Source: Dolomedes plantarius
Taxonomy: Eukaryota; Arthropoda; Arachnida; Araneae; Dolomedidae
Assembly (NCBI GenBank): GCA_907164885.2
Contig: OU015495.1
Span: 98,357,332 to 98,421,331 of the forward strand
DNA: 64,000 nucleotides
Direction of reading: 5' to 3'
A model generated the notes under the pieces. That model did no database searches, was not told the origin of the DNA, and worked only from the letters and a program-made list of their open reading frames with translations. Positions 23,574-34,972 of this stretch are shown here, in pieces (position 1 is the first letter of the stretch; the number at the start of each line of letters is the position of its first letter). The position numbers were made by a program, and so were the translations under genes.

Positions 23574-24487
23574 TGCTAAGTCAAATTATCCATCGAATCA
23601 AACAATAATACTACACTCGATTGGCTGGCAACCGTCGTTTAGGCGTTTTGGTCACGGCCACAGGCAAAATTTTTGTCTCGTATGGATGTGATGATGTACC
23701 CGCAATATCCAATGGTGAAATTTGTTACCGTTTAAAAATGGAGTTGCTAGACATATAGGTTATTGACTCATGAGCATCCATATTGTTCCCAATCTCGCAG
23801 AAACACACACGAGACAATACCGCCGGTACTGATTTATCATTAAATTGCAAAAACATGAAAACTTCAATATCAAACATACATTTTTATGTCTTTGATAATC
23901 TGTCCTTACTAAGCTGATAGGCAGCAAACATACATGCACATGTAATTCAGAGGAAATAGTTTTTGAAAGAAATATTAAACTGTTAAACTTTTTTTATCGT
24001 GCATCCCTTTTTTTTATTCAAATTCAAAATAGCGGAACGGCATATAAATTTCAATTTCTTTCTCTAGTGTGCTTCAAAAACTCAGAAATATTTTAGCGTC
24101 TTCAAAAGAGGTCATTTTGAAAATGACAGAAAGGAAAGGATAATGCATCTAAATAGTGATTTCATAAAAACGTGCCTCATACGTCAGCTCGGATTCTTAG
24201 AGATATTCAAGGCTCCTAGATAACAGATTAAACGCATCAGGCATTTTCTTGCCTATTGCCACCCAGTAAGGTTGCCATTTTATTATAATGCTTATGGCTG
24301 CATTTTTTCTCTTTCAATCTCAAATGGTCTTTGTAGAATTTAGTATATTTCGTATATATAGAAGTTCATTGGAAAAATTAATTCAAAATTACTGCTCAAA
24401 TTCGAATAAATCAGAGTGTACCGAAAGATGTTTATATCCGTTAAACAAAATTCGTTTTTTCCGTAACAACGACATTTTCCCTTAAAT
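23574..24487. other. No gene recognised
   Basis: A+T-rich DNA; the frame at 24288-24485 has no recognisable motif. Confidence 0.5.
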
Positions 24488-24489
24488 TA

Positions 24490-25039
24490 TACACTGAAGT
24501 TCCAAAAAACTGGGATACTTGTCTAATACGACGCTGGGCATCGGCTATTGAATTCGATATCCTGCAGTGAACGTTGTACAGTCCTCACGCTGATGTTAGT
24601 AGAGGCCCTAGCCTTGAATTGCGATGTCATTTTCTCCAATTTTGCACTCCTTTTGCTTGATATATGATTGTCAACGGACAATGCCGGTTACGACCATTTA
24701 GAGTATTTCGATGGCCACATTACAGTAGGTTCAGTGTCTTACCGGAATTATTCTATTCGAGGTACACCCTTGAAATGGTCAAAGTTGAAAATCTAAACTT
24801 TTCCTGTATCTCCGAAATGACATGACCCATCGCACGAGCACCAACTATCATACTTCGATGAAATTCACCTAAATCATGATCGTCTCCCATGCTACTCAGT
24901 CAGCTTTTTAAGCATCAACAATTGTCTGTCGTTGTACATAAGCTGCTTTCAGACGAAAGCATTTACGAGAAAAGGAGTACTGCGAAATATGTATTCCGTT
25001 AGTGATCGTCTATCCCAGTCATTCTGGAACTCCAGTGTG
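24490..25039 (-). mobile_element. Deleted Tc1/mariner-like element
   Basis: The left end TACACTGAAGTTCCAAAAAA and the right end, read inward (CACACTGGAGTTCCAGAATG), are inverted repeats that continue into ACTGGGATA on both sides. TA borders the element at 24488-24489 and 25040-25041. The 550-bp size shows a large internal deletion. A short stretch of the N-terminal half of a Tc1-like transposase survives on the minus strand. Confidence 0.7.
24530..24690 (-). pseudogene. Tc1-like transposase N-terminal fragment
   Basis: Read on the minus strand it gives a Tc1-type segment with ARASTNISVRTVQRSLQDI, matching the second helix-turn-helix region (xVSxRTVQRxLxxxG) of Tc1 transposases. The catalytic domain is missing and the left inverted repeat follows almost directly. 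Non-functional. Confidence 0.65.
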
Positions 25040-25041
25040 TA

Positions 25042-28000
25042 CTTGCGTTTATGTACTTAACATATTAGCCTACACTGAACCGTAATTCACAAAGCATACA
25101 AAAAAAAGGAAATTTAAGATCAATGATTTCAAACACTGGTTATAAATTGCCTACAAAGGTTTTACTTTGTTCGTGTTTCGGAGAGATTGGGCAACAAATT
25201 CTATTCTCATGAGTCAGCATGGATATATAGGCACCTAGGAACAAATATTTACGTCAAGATTAACGTCATTTTCTGGAAGCGCACACAAACACGTGCTCCA
25301 GGACATTTTAGAAAAAGTTTCATGGAGAAAAACAAATCTTTATTTCACGTATCATGTCATTAAACTGTTCATCTGTCCGCTTAACATTGCATAAGTGGGA
25401 CACGATACCGGCTGATATCCTTTCATGAAATGAGTTCTGAACAGACGCCAAGATGTCAACTACTGAAAGAAAAACATCTGAAATCGTTTTGGTTAAGGCG
25501 GGAAGGATTAAGTGCGAAATTTTACTAATGCAGAACTTTGAGAGATCATTTAGACTTGGTCATTAAAAGCGAATGAAAACGGAGAGCTCCTATCAGACAG
25601 GTAAACGGTAGACAGAAATCGCGTTTATCTACATGTCACATTTACGAATCAGCTTTCGTAAGGTTTCTTCGCCGACCTTAAAACAGATTAGACGGAAAGG
25701 TATGCTTAGAAAGTCATCCCGGTCATTGCATCACGAATTGAACGTCCGTTGGGAGTAAATCCCTGTCAAAAACGTCGGAATTTGAATATATTTTGCTCCC
25801 GATTAGGAAACTTTTCCTAGAAGAAAAGCTTAAACTCACTAGCATGAAAAAGAGCAGCAATTTCACTCATGTTAATCAGCAATTTTTTTTAAAGATTGGG
25901 GTTTCGAGCTTTTTTTATGTATGTAAATAATTAAGATTTTTTGTTTGTCTTTACTTAATAATTTATAAAACTGTAATTTTATTCCTAAATATAATAAGAA
26001 AGTTTAAAAGTCTTCATTTAATATGTTTAATTTTTTAATAAGGTCTCATCTAAATTTTACACAGAGAGGCAGAGAATAAATGTGTGTGTGAGTGCGTGTC
26101 AGTCATATAATATTAAGTTGTTTTTATTCATAAGTTTAAAGTATTTACCTTCTTGCAAATCTGTTTTCAACGTTAAAGTTTTTAACGCAATTCTTTTCTT
26201 ATTTATTTTACCAAGCTACGACATGCTAAACATTAAATCTAGGCACAATACTTTTTTTAATTCAGGAATCGTAAGAAAAAGTTAAAATTTTAAGGACCAT
26301 AAATCAAATTACATGAGTTAAATCCATGATTTTGGAAAAAGGAAAAAATAAACAGTTAAAGCAAATATTAGAATGAGCAAATAGCCGTACTCGTTTAGTT
26401 GAAAAGCTAATATAGAAATCTGATATTTTCAATGTAGTAAGCTTTCCCACCTAACCTTTAAAATTTCGAGACAATCCATTCTTTTCTGTTTATAAATTAA
26501 AAAAAAAATTAAATTAATGCAGTTAAACCGTTGTAACACAAAAAGACCACCCTCAAACTGTAAGGCCAATTTTACTATAAAATAACGCAATCGTAATGGA
26601 TGGTGACTTGTTTCGAGCATTAGGTGTGATAGTCTATGAACAATTCTCAAATACGAAGAATCATTAAAAATGCTATTTAAATAGGGGAAAAAAAGAATCT
26701 TCCAGACTCCGTCGGAACGGGCATATGAATAGGGTTCCTCTGTTTGAGAAAAGGGGAGTTAAAATTTATGCGTGTAAACCACCTTAATACGGAACAAAAC
26801 AACCGAAAATGAAGCAGACGGATAAAGCGGGAAGAGGTGAAAAGGCGGGAAAACAGATTGGTGGATTTATGGGCTGGAATTAAGAAGTAAAGGAATTGGA
26901 TCAGATGATTAGTCGAGAGCAGTTAAAACGTGATATTAAGGGTCCAGTTACAGGAAGTTATTTTTCCAGGCAGCTGACATACTAGATGATGTAGATAGGT
27001 CGCTGACAAAAATCTGGGAAATTCATATAAATGTTAAATTTTTCTTTAAAAATAAATCTATTTTTCAGATGTGGAGTTGGTATGATGAATGGGTTAATGA
27101 TTTTGGCAATTTGTGAATTCTCCCAGGTACAGAATACCAACTAATGACCGACAAGATGAAGAGCACTAGTTCGAAACTAGTTATCAATCATAATTTTACT
27201 GCGGATTTTGAGAAGCTACGTATTCCAATCATACGACTCAAGTAAGAAAAATAAATATTAAAAGCATTTTACATCATGAATACCTTGAACCACATAACAA
27301 TGATAGACGGAAATAAAAATGAAAACATGGAAAAAAGCAAAATATTATTTCTATTGATGCTTGTCCACTTTCGCCAGTGCAGTCGAGATGGAATTTTCAA
27401 TCAGGTCTTTGGATGAACGATAATAAGCAACAACTGAAACGGTTGTTTTACAATTTTTGTGATTTTAATTTAATTTGCATCAACATTTTGTTGAACTATC
27501 ATGAAATCTGTGAAAGTCTAAAATTTTTATCTTCACTTAAGACTTTTATCTACTAATCCTATTGGATTCTCTCACTTCCATGTTAACCTATGGATAAAAT
27601 ATGTCCAAAGATTGCCAACTTGGATTAAAAGATTTTTTTAAAAATTGTACTCCGTAATAGAGAAATTTTACACCTTGGGTCATTTTTAGTTTTTTTAAAT
27701 GCAAATAATATTTTTAAATTAAAATTATTCAAGGAAAAAAATCTGGTCTAGCGTGTTTTAAACGCTCCTAAATTCCTTTGGTGGACGAAATTTATAAAAT
27801 GAATCCTGTTGCAAGATGCAGAAAAGTTCAGGCTCTCTGAAAAAGCCATTTTTATTGGATTATCAGCATTAATGGAGCTGTGTATTCGTGAGCGAATCCA
27901 ATAGGGTTAGTACACAGCAGCATTAAACGGGAAAATAATCCCCCGCAATGGTTATGTCGTGTCTGAAGTCCACATTAAAGGCGAAAAGAACTTATGAGTA

Positions 28001-30189
28001 CTGTATAAACTATAGGCAGAAATGAAGTTTTGCGTATTATTGTTTGCGTATATGTATTGAATCTACAAATGTGTGTCAAGTTAATGTGAGAAACGAACAA
28101 AAAAACCCTTTAGTTTCGTCGAATGTAATTTATGAATACTAATTAAAAAGTCCCGAATAAATTACAAACAGGTGACAAATTATGCAAAGAAGCTATGAAC
28201 ATAAAACAAAAAAACACTTCGTTTGAACTAAAAAGACTTATTGAGTAAGCGACTTTAAAAATGATGCAACGACACCCATTTCTCTAACTCAGCACTTTAA
28301 AAAAATGATAAACATTTGCAGAATTTAAATTTTGACTTTTCAGGGCTGGCGCAACAACCGTGCAGGCGTTCTTCATACATTGGGAGTCAGTAGGTCAACA
28401 CGGTCGAAAGTAGTTGAACTGCCGGCTGCGAGGGTAAAAAGCGAAAATATAAAAAGAAAATTGGAAATTTAACCTCATGCAAATTAACAACAACAAAAAA
28501 AGTTGTTTTCAATCATTGAAATGTAGAAAGATGTTTCTTTCGGCATGCCTTTGAACATATAAAATACGCATTTAAAAAAAGAAATTTATAAAACTTTCAT
28601 AAACTAGTTTACACATGTCTAGTGCATTGTAACCGAGTTTGTAAAAGTGCATTGTAAATGTACTGTAAGCTAGATCAAAAATTACTGCTTGGTATAAGCT
28701 GCAAACCCAAGTATTTCATTTAATGTTATATCTTATCGGGGTAGGTTTACGTACTTTTTCTCTTTCTTTTTAGATCTTCTTCATCACCTAAATTTTATAC
28801 CCCAACAGTACTTTAAAGATTCTATTTTTCTCCGTTGAGTGCAGAATATTGAGAAAGAACCACGTTTATGTAAGCAATGCTATATCTCGGTGCTATATCT
28901 TGCGAAGGACCACATAATGAAGATAAGTATATCCGAGACTGCCATCAGAAATGCTCTTCGGGTGACCATTTAGAGGCATGTTTAAATAAATGTGGTTCAC
29001 ACATTTTATATCTATAAATTTACTAATATACATCTGTACAAGATCTGATATTAATTGACAGCTCTACCAGATTAATGACAACTCAACCGATACATTTTTA
29101 TATTCGATTCTATAGCATCGAATTTGGCAAAGCTGCACACTGGTAATACATTTCATCCAGTTCAATTCCGATCTCCATGAGAACAGTATAGATTTCTTAG
29201 AGATGCCATAATACGCCATCCAAAATGCAGCTCACGGCTGATTTTATTTCTTTCCTAGTAAAATTGCTGTTAGGGCCACTTCTCTGGAATCCTTACTCTA
29301 CCATTAAAATAATAAAAAGGCTCTTTGGCTTAGAGTACCGACAAACGGTCTGAAAAGTTAATTAAAGGAATGAAACGTACGTGGTAAAATAAATATCAAA
29401 TTTACCAATTATTGATTAATTATGACAGATTTACCAGATACTTTATGCACGGTTTAATTAATTTAATTTTTGATGCAGCAGTTAAAGGTATAAATTTTAG
29501 CTAGCACAAACCTGATTGCTCTGTGGATGATGTAACATCGTAATAGCTGCCATTGGTGCGTCATCCAAACCTCGGATCACAGCTGACTTCATTTATTTGA
29601 TGATAAAAGAGTGGTTGGGGTCCCATTTCTGGTTTCTAGAAGTCGGGTGCATCCGCACATCTTCAGAGCCCATGTTAAGCTATAGGGAATTTTTCTCTCA
29701 GGAAACTTTTAATCACAGGTAAGCTAATACCTATTTTTAAATACTATTTTTATCACTATACTTAAGGGGTCGTATAAAGGTAGACGTTTGATAACGAGAA
29801 CGTAAATCTGAAAATTTTAATTTTTACTGTATAAAATATTTTACGGGAAATTCAACAGTAGATGTCTATTTAAAATTAAATTTAAAATTTGGGGTTGCTT
29901 TGGAAAAATTGAAAAAAATATCTTAAACACACACAGTGCATGAAGATATATTTTCAGGTGCGGAAAGCAAAATTCAACAATAAGCATTTGGTTGCCAATA
30001 TACAGAGAGGAAAATTTACGGGGCATTGGAGATTTGCAAAGTCAACTGAAGTTTTGCTTTTATATATGATTTAAAATTTAAAGTCTCATTAGTTTGGAGT
30101 AGTGACAGATCGTCTGGCAAGTTTATCAAGAAAATGAAAGAAGATAAAATTAGAAGGTAACATGAAGATAAATTGACCTATTAGGAATT
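25042..30189. other. 5 kb without a gene; fragments of dispersed repeats
   Basis: Two short copies of the palindromic dispersed repeat described at 44500 and 53915 lie here. One is at about 26590-26645 (CGAGCATTAGGTGTGATAGTC) and the other at about 27117-27240 (GCGGATTTTGAGAAGCTACG). The pair 29200-29300 and 29540-29650 is an imperfect direct repeat around CATCCAAA..., CACRGCTGAYTT. No coding exon or RNA gene is recognised. Confidence 0.45.
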
Positions 30190-30855
30190 AATGAATACCA
30201 GCTCTTTCATATCCATTAAGTATACTTCATACAGGGGATTGTAAAAATAACGGAAATGCTGACCGTTTCTGCAGAACTTTTTATTAATAAACTGTAAGCA
30301 CATCTTTGACTTAGAGAACAGCATGAGATCGACGAGGGTGATGTCTGCCCTAAACATAAAATATTGGAATTTTGTCGAGAGAAACATTTTGGAGAGAAAC
30401 ATAATCGAACCTTTTGCTCCAAATGTTCCGACAAAGTTCAATAAAGTTAAGGTCAGGTGACTGAAATGGCTAGGATAGATACTGTACCCTGTTCTCGTGT
30501 TTTTCTAATCACATGTTGACCAGTCTCCTACAATGCACGTGGGTGATATCGTCTTGGAAACACAGGTGGTCCCGCCAGAATGGTTTCGTATACTTCCGAT
30601 GTCACAGGATGCTGAATTCTAGAGAATGCCCAGAGATAGCATCCCACAGCATCTGAGGTGGGCACCGAGCAGTCGGGTCGGTATGCTTCAAAAGGACTTT
30701 GCCAAACGTTTATTCAACCAGTGGTAGGAAACAATGTAGTATGGCTCGATTCATCTGACCAGATGACACGTCTCCAATCATTTCGACCCGAGTTTTTTAA
30801 GCTCGTGGAGATGTACCTCATCGATACGATTAATTTCTTGCATTGGCGTCAATAA
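30190..30855 (-). pseudogene. Tc1-like transposase, decayed
   Basis: Read on the minus strand with frame corrections, the sequence contains WRRVIWSDESSHTTLFPTTG (first catalytic D in SDES), then INVWQSPFEAYRPDCSVPT, and later PFQSPDLNFIELCRNIWSK (the SPDLN-IE block with the final catalytic E). The order and spacing are those of a Tc1/mariner DDE transposase of a type common in arthropods. Several stops and frameshifts interrupt it, for example after FPTTG and in the middle third, so no long frame remains. N-terminal DNA-binding domains and inverted repeats were not identified. The open frames at 30181-30441 are pieces of this decayed C-terminus. Confidence 0.75.
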
Positions 30856-32628
30856 TAAGCGGCTGCTAGATTGCAGCACAATCATAAATAAGCAGCCCGG
30901 AAAAATCCGTATCTATCATAAATTGTGGCACAAAATTTAGAGTGCTTGTAGATGACAAAATGAAAGGTAAACTTTTCCGCAGGAGAAAACCACAATTGCG
31001 AAAGGAAGACAGTTTTCATTTATAAGAATCCTACATAATGAAAGAATAACGTCGTAAGTGAAATATTTAAAATCAGCCTAAAGGGTTTTATTCAGACGTA
31101 GGTAGTAAAATGAAATATTGAAATACATGATTGAATATCGTAAACAAAATACTTTATCTTGTTAAAATAATATTGGTGGAAATATGTCTCGTTTCGATAA
31201 GTCTGTTATTAATTCGTTTTGGATATAAAGTTGGTGTACATATCCTACTGATAAATATACAACAATATTCGTTTAGAAAACGAGAAGTTAGTTACATCAT
31301 TGCAGTGCGAGGGAAAAATGCGGAGAGAATCGCTGACGTGTAAAAAAATAACAGATTCATAAAGCCTTTCACAACACAAACATGCATTTAGACTATCATA
31401 TATTCCTTTACCACTATTTTAATGCATAAAATTTATGTGGGGGAACTATCTTAAAATGGTGTTTGGGGTCCTGGGATTTTGTAAAGGATTAAGAAGTACA
31501 TATGAAAGCGAATATTCAATGCAAATAAAAAATAATAAAGATACATTCATATTTTACGTACACATCCTTTCATAGAAGACAGTTCTCTCTGCTTTATGAA
31601 AAAGCTTTAAATCACACGTATGCAAGACTTGACACATATTTAATATCTGAAACACATCACGTAAGTTTTCTTCGTAATTCCTTGACATTTGAATATATTT
31701 CATAACAATTCTATGCCCGAGATAGTACTGCAAAGTGATTTCAAAACTGTATAGCTCCTTTTAAATGCTTTTGTTAGCCATATACCTTTATAATGTCCTT
31801 TAGTTAAACTATTAAAGTACTACCATCCCCCCCCCCCGAAAAAAATTAAATTCATTTCAAATTTCTCATAAATGCCTCCTGCTTATAAAACTGATAAAAA
31901 ATTTTAATAGAAACACTGTTTCAACATTTTCAACAAACAAATGCAGATATTACTTAGAGTCAAACACACATTCTCAATGGAAGATCCAAAATGCAAACAC
32001 AGAAAAAATGCGAGTCTCTTATACATATGTTCAGTTACCAAAACTAAATGAATAACCTATGAAATATAATAAGAGATCTAAAAATTGGCTTCCCATGGTC
32101 TGACTTAAATGTAACTTTTTTTTTCTGTTTCCACAAATAACAGACTAACCGTATTCTGACAACTATGATGCTACTGTGCTTCACTTTTGCTGAATTGAAT
32201 TATGATAAAAAATTCAATTTTAGGGTTTTATAGACGCATACGCTTAAAAAAATGCCTAGAAACTTTCACCAAAAATTTTTGTAGCTGCCTACCAAAAATT
32301 AATTTTGAAAACAAAGATCAACTATTACAATACAGAGGGTAAAAGTGTAAAGCTCAATTTCCTCCTGTGGGGGTTACCCTTATAGGGCCTATTCACCATT
32401 TTCCAGCAGTAGTAATTTGACGACCGTGAAAACGAATGTACAGGAAGCTTATTTATTAAAGCAACTTTTTAAATAAGTATTTTTAAAAAATATTGCTTTG
32501 AAAGATGTACGACTCCTGGGGTAAAAGTTAAAACAAATTGGTGAAATTTATCAAAATACTTAATTTGTTCCCCATGATTTTGCTATTTAACTAGCTAAAA
32601 CAAACACACACACATACACATGTATGTA

Positions 32629-32631
<3 letters not shown>
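30856..32631. other. No gene recognised
   Basis: A+T-rich DNA with a run of about 10 C near 31827-31837. No coding or mobile-element signal is seen. Confidence 0.5.

Positions 32632-32721
<90 letters not shown>
32632..32721. repeat. (TA)n microsatellite, about 90 bp
   Basis: An uninterrupted TA run, preceded by an (AC)n-rich tract near 32601-32622. The open frame on the minus strand through it (Ile-Tyr repeats) is an artefact of the repeat. Confidence 0.97.
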
Positions 32722-32724
<3 letters not shown>

Positions 32725-33354
32725 GTGGTCGCAAAATGTTGTCGAAAAGCAACACGGTTGTTTTTAATATCATTAAACTTGTAACTGATATATTCTGATA
32801 CTACTAATTTTTGGTAATAGAATAATGCTTATAAAAATTCTTTCTCGCACGTAGGCAGTCGAAAATAATCATCATGATATCCCTATAACCTCGAAAGATC
32901 TATAGTAGAGAAAATATTAACAGGTATCAAATTTAAAAAAAACTCCATAATTTTGTAAGCTGTGAGGATAGGAATCAAACATAGCTAAACACAATCGGGA
33001 GCAGCATTTATAAAAAATTTCTTTAATCTTTCCAGGCATTTTGGCTATTACTTCCTGCAGTACAATGTTTTACTTGAAGATTAGAATTGTAAAAAGAAAA
33101 TCTTTATTCTTCGTTTGAGAAAGGAAAAATTACTTTTAATCTAATTTATAAGTAACTGTGAAGTAATAATAAAATAACTGTGATTTGGATCGATTTGTTT
33201 AGACGGAAACGAAATTGGAACCAAAATAAAACTAATAAATACCTCTGTAATCACAAATACTAAATAACATGTTTATTTTAAAAATATTAAATATGTCTAA
33301 TTATAATGTTATATGTAATATTATGGGTATGACATATGCTATATACAAACTATG
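32722..33354. other. No gene recognised
   Basis: A+T-rich DNA with no conserved feature. Confidence 0.5.
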
Positions 33355-33403
33355 CTGTGCTATATACAAACATATTATGGTAATATGTTTGTATATAGCA
33401 CAG
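33355..33403. repeat. Perfect 23-bp hairpin with 3-nt loop
   Basis: CTGTGCTATATACAAACATATTA (33355-33377, 23 bases; outer 6 CTGTGC) is followed by TGG and an exact reverse complement at 33381-33403. A partial extra copy of the arm (GCTATATACAAAC) lies at about 33338-33350. It could be a small palindrome born from replication slippage. The A+U-rich stem makes a microRNA or terminator unlikely. Confidence 0.85.
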
Positions 33404-33489
33404 AGAAAATGTTTTAAGCAACTTAAAAGATAAGAAACCTGACACCTGTCTTTCCGCTAGCTCTTTTTAGCTTGAAAAGAGCTACAAAA

Positions 33490-33760
33490 TTGATAAAGTA
33501 TAACTCCATCATATTCTTTCATCATACAAAGCTAATTTTGTAAATACTTTATTCGCGTTTTGTTATGAAGGCTACTTCTGAAGAAACTGAAGTACTGGTA
33601 TAAAAACGCATTTCATTTACATTGCATGAAAGAAATCCCTGCGCTCTATTTATGGTATTTAGTTGGTATTCGTCTTTTCTGTCCTGCATTTTACTTTCAT
33701 CCTAATCGGTGACAAACGTATATATTTATGGGCAATCTATAACAGTAAATGTCTTATGTA
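33490..33760 (+). repeat. Dispersed repeat, copy 1 (partner at 59120)
   Basis: Co-linear with 59120-59400. TGATAAAGTATAACTCC matches TGATAAAATATAACTCC, and TTGTTATGAAGGCTACTTCT matches TTGTCATGAAGGTTGCTTCT. Similarity continues through AAACTGAAG.A.TGRT. Non-coding, class unknown; the copies are clearly diverged, so the event is old. Confidence 0.6.
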
Positions 33761-34492
33761 AGGAAACATTAACATATGTTCTAGCCGTAATAGGCCAAAG
33801 CGTATGAAGTAAACAAATCGATTTCACTGACGCTGAAGTCATTCCTTTCATCAGAGTAAATCACTCCTGAAAATCCTATCAATTCTTGGCTGAAGCCCAC
33901 TTTTAAATGTTTGTAAAAGATAAAGAGTTTTTCTACGTTTGTAAGGCTTGGAAAGATCTTTTGTTAGGCCTTTCTTTTGTAAGTCATGTAAATCTTAAAT
34001 TTTTCAATAATCAATTTTTATAGTGTATTAAATTATTGATGTATATTGCTAAAGTTTCCAAACTGGGTTTTTTATGTATTTAATGAAAAGAAAAAGATTT
34101 TTGAAATAACAGGTTAGTCCTGGTTCCATTTATTCCTGATTCTGCTCACCTCAGAGGAGTACTGCATTCTCACAAATATGACTATTTTAAGCCATTTTTC
34201 CTGCACTGAATTGCATACAAAATCAGATTTTCATTATCATAGGTATATTTGTGAAGTATTTCCAGTAGCGCTTGTTTTACGTTAGGATATTGACATAAAA
34301 ATATCGACGTAAACGTTATTAAAACCACCCAGTACAGTCTCAAGCTGCTCTTCCATACATAGACCGTCTGTTCCCTCGCGAGCTCCCAACAGACGACCAC
34401 CATACATATGTGTCTGTAGATTTATCTCGACCCACCCAAATAGCAATTTAACACTCAAGGATAAAAGAGAAAATATATGCATTTATAGAAAA
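33761..34492. other. No gene recognised
   Basis: A+T-rich DNA; the overlapping minus-strand frames at 34182-34482 have no known motif and run close to the Helitron end. Confidence 0.5.
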
Positions 34493-34972
34493 CTAGCGGC
34501 CCGTCCCGACTTTGTCCGGGTTGAACAAAATATTATACCAATAAATTTCCAGTTGATAGCCAATAAATTGTAAATCTTTTTTTACCTTAATAATAATCTA
34601 AATAATACCTTAAATTAATTTTACGTTAGTTAATAATTAAAATAAATTTTTTTAAAGAAAAAGGCGTGCCGGAGAACGGCTAGGTTCGAACCGCTACCGT
34701 CAGAACAGAAGCCCACCGCAATAGCACCACGCTAAGGATCGTTGAAATTTTCGGAACAAAAAGCGGTAGAATACAGTAGCGGAAACAATGGAGATTTTTA
34801 GGATTAAGTCCCTAACTTTATTTCTACTGATCAGATATACATAATATATAGCCTATGTCCATCTGGAATAATGTACCTTTCAAACAGTGAAAGAATTTTT
34901 CAAATAGGTACAGTGGTTCTGAAGATTACCCTCCACGTACAAAATCGCTCTCTCTTTATATATAAGTATAGA
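34493..34972 (-). mobile_element. Non-autonomous Helitron, family 2
   Basis: On the minus strand it begins TCTATACTTATATATAAAGA after an A, and ends with a G+C-rich hairpin (CCCGGACAAAGTCGGG) followed by ACGGGCCGCTAG before a T. The TC start, the 3' hairpin just before CTAG, the A|T insertion and the absence of target duplications are the full Helitron signature. Length 480 bp, with no Rep/helicase. It contains a tRNA-like segment at about 34665-34745. Confidence 0.88.
34665..34745 (-). other. tRNA-like segment inside the Helitron
   Basis: On the minus strand it reads TTAGCGTGGTGCTATTGCGG (A-box-like) and, about 30 bases on, GCGGTTCGAACCTAGCC (B-box GGTTCGAAYC). The acceptor ends do not pair convincingly, so it is not a functional tRNA gene. 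It may be a captured tRNA or SINE head. Confidence 0.5.

Noticed and set aside
32591..32773. Open frame with Ile-Tyr repeats
   Set aside because: It is the translation of a (TA)n microsatellite.
33355..33403. MicroRNA precursor
   Set aside because: The stem is exact, only 23 bp and very A+U-rich with a 3-nt loop, unlike a 60-80 nt animal pre-miRNA.
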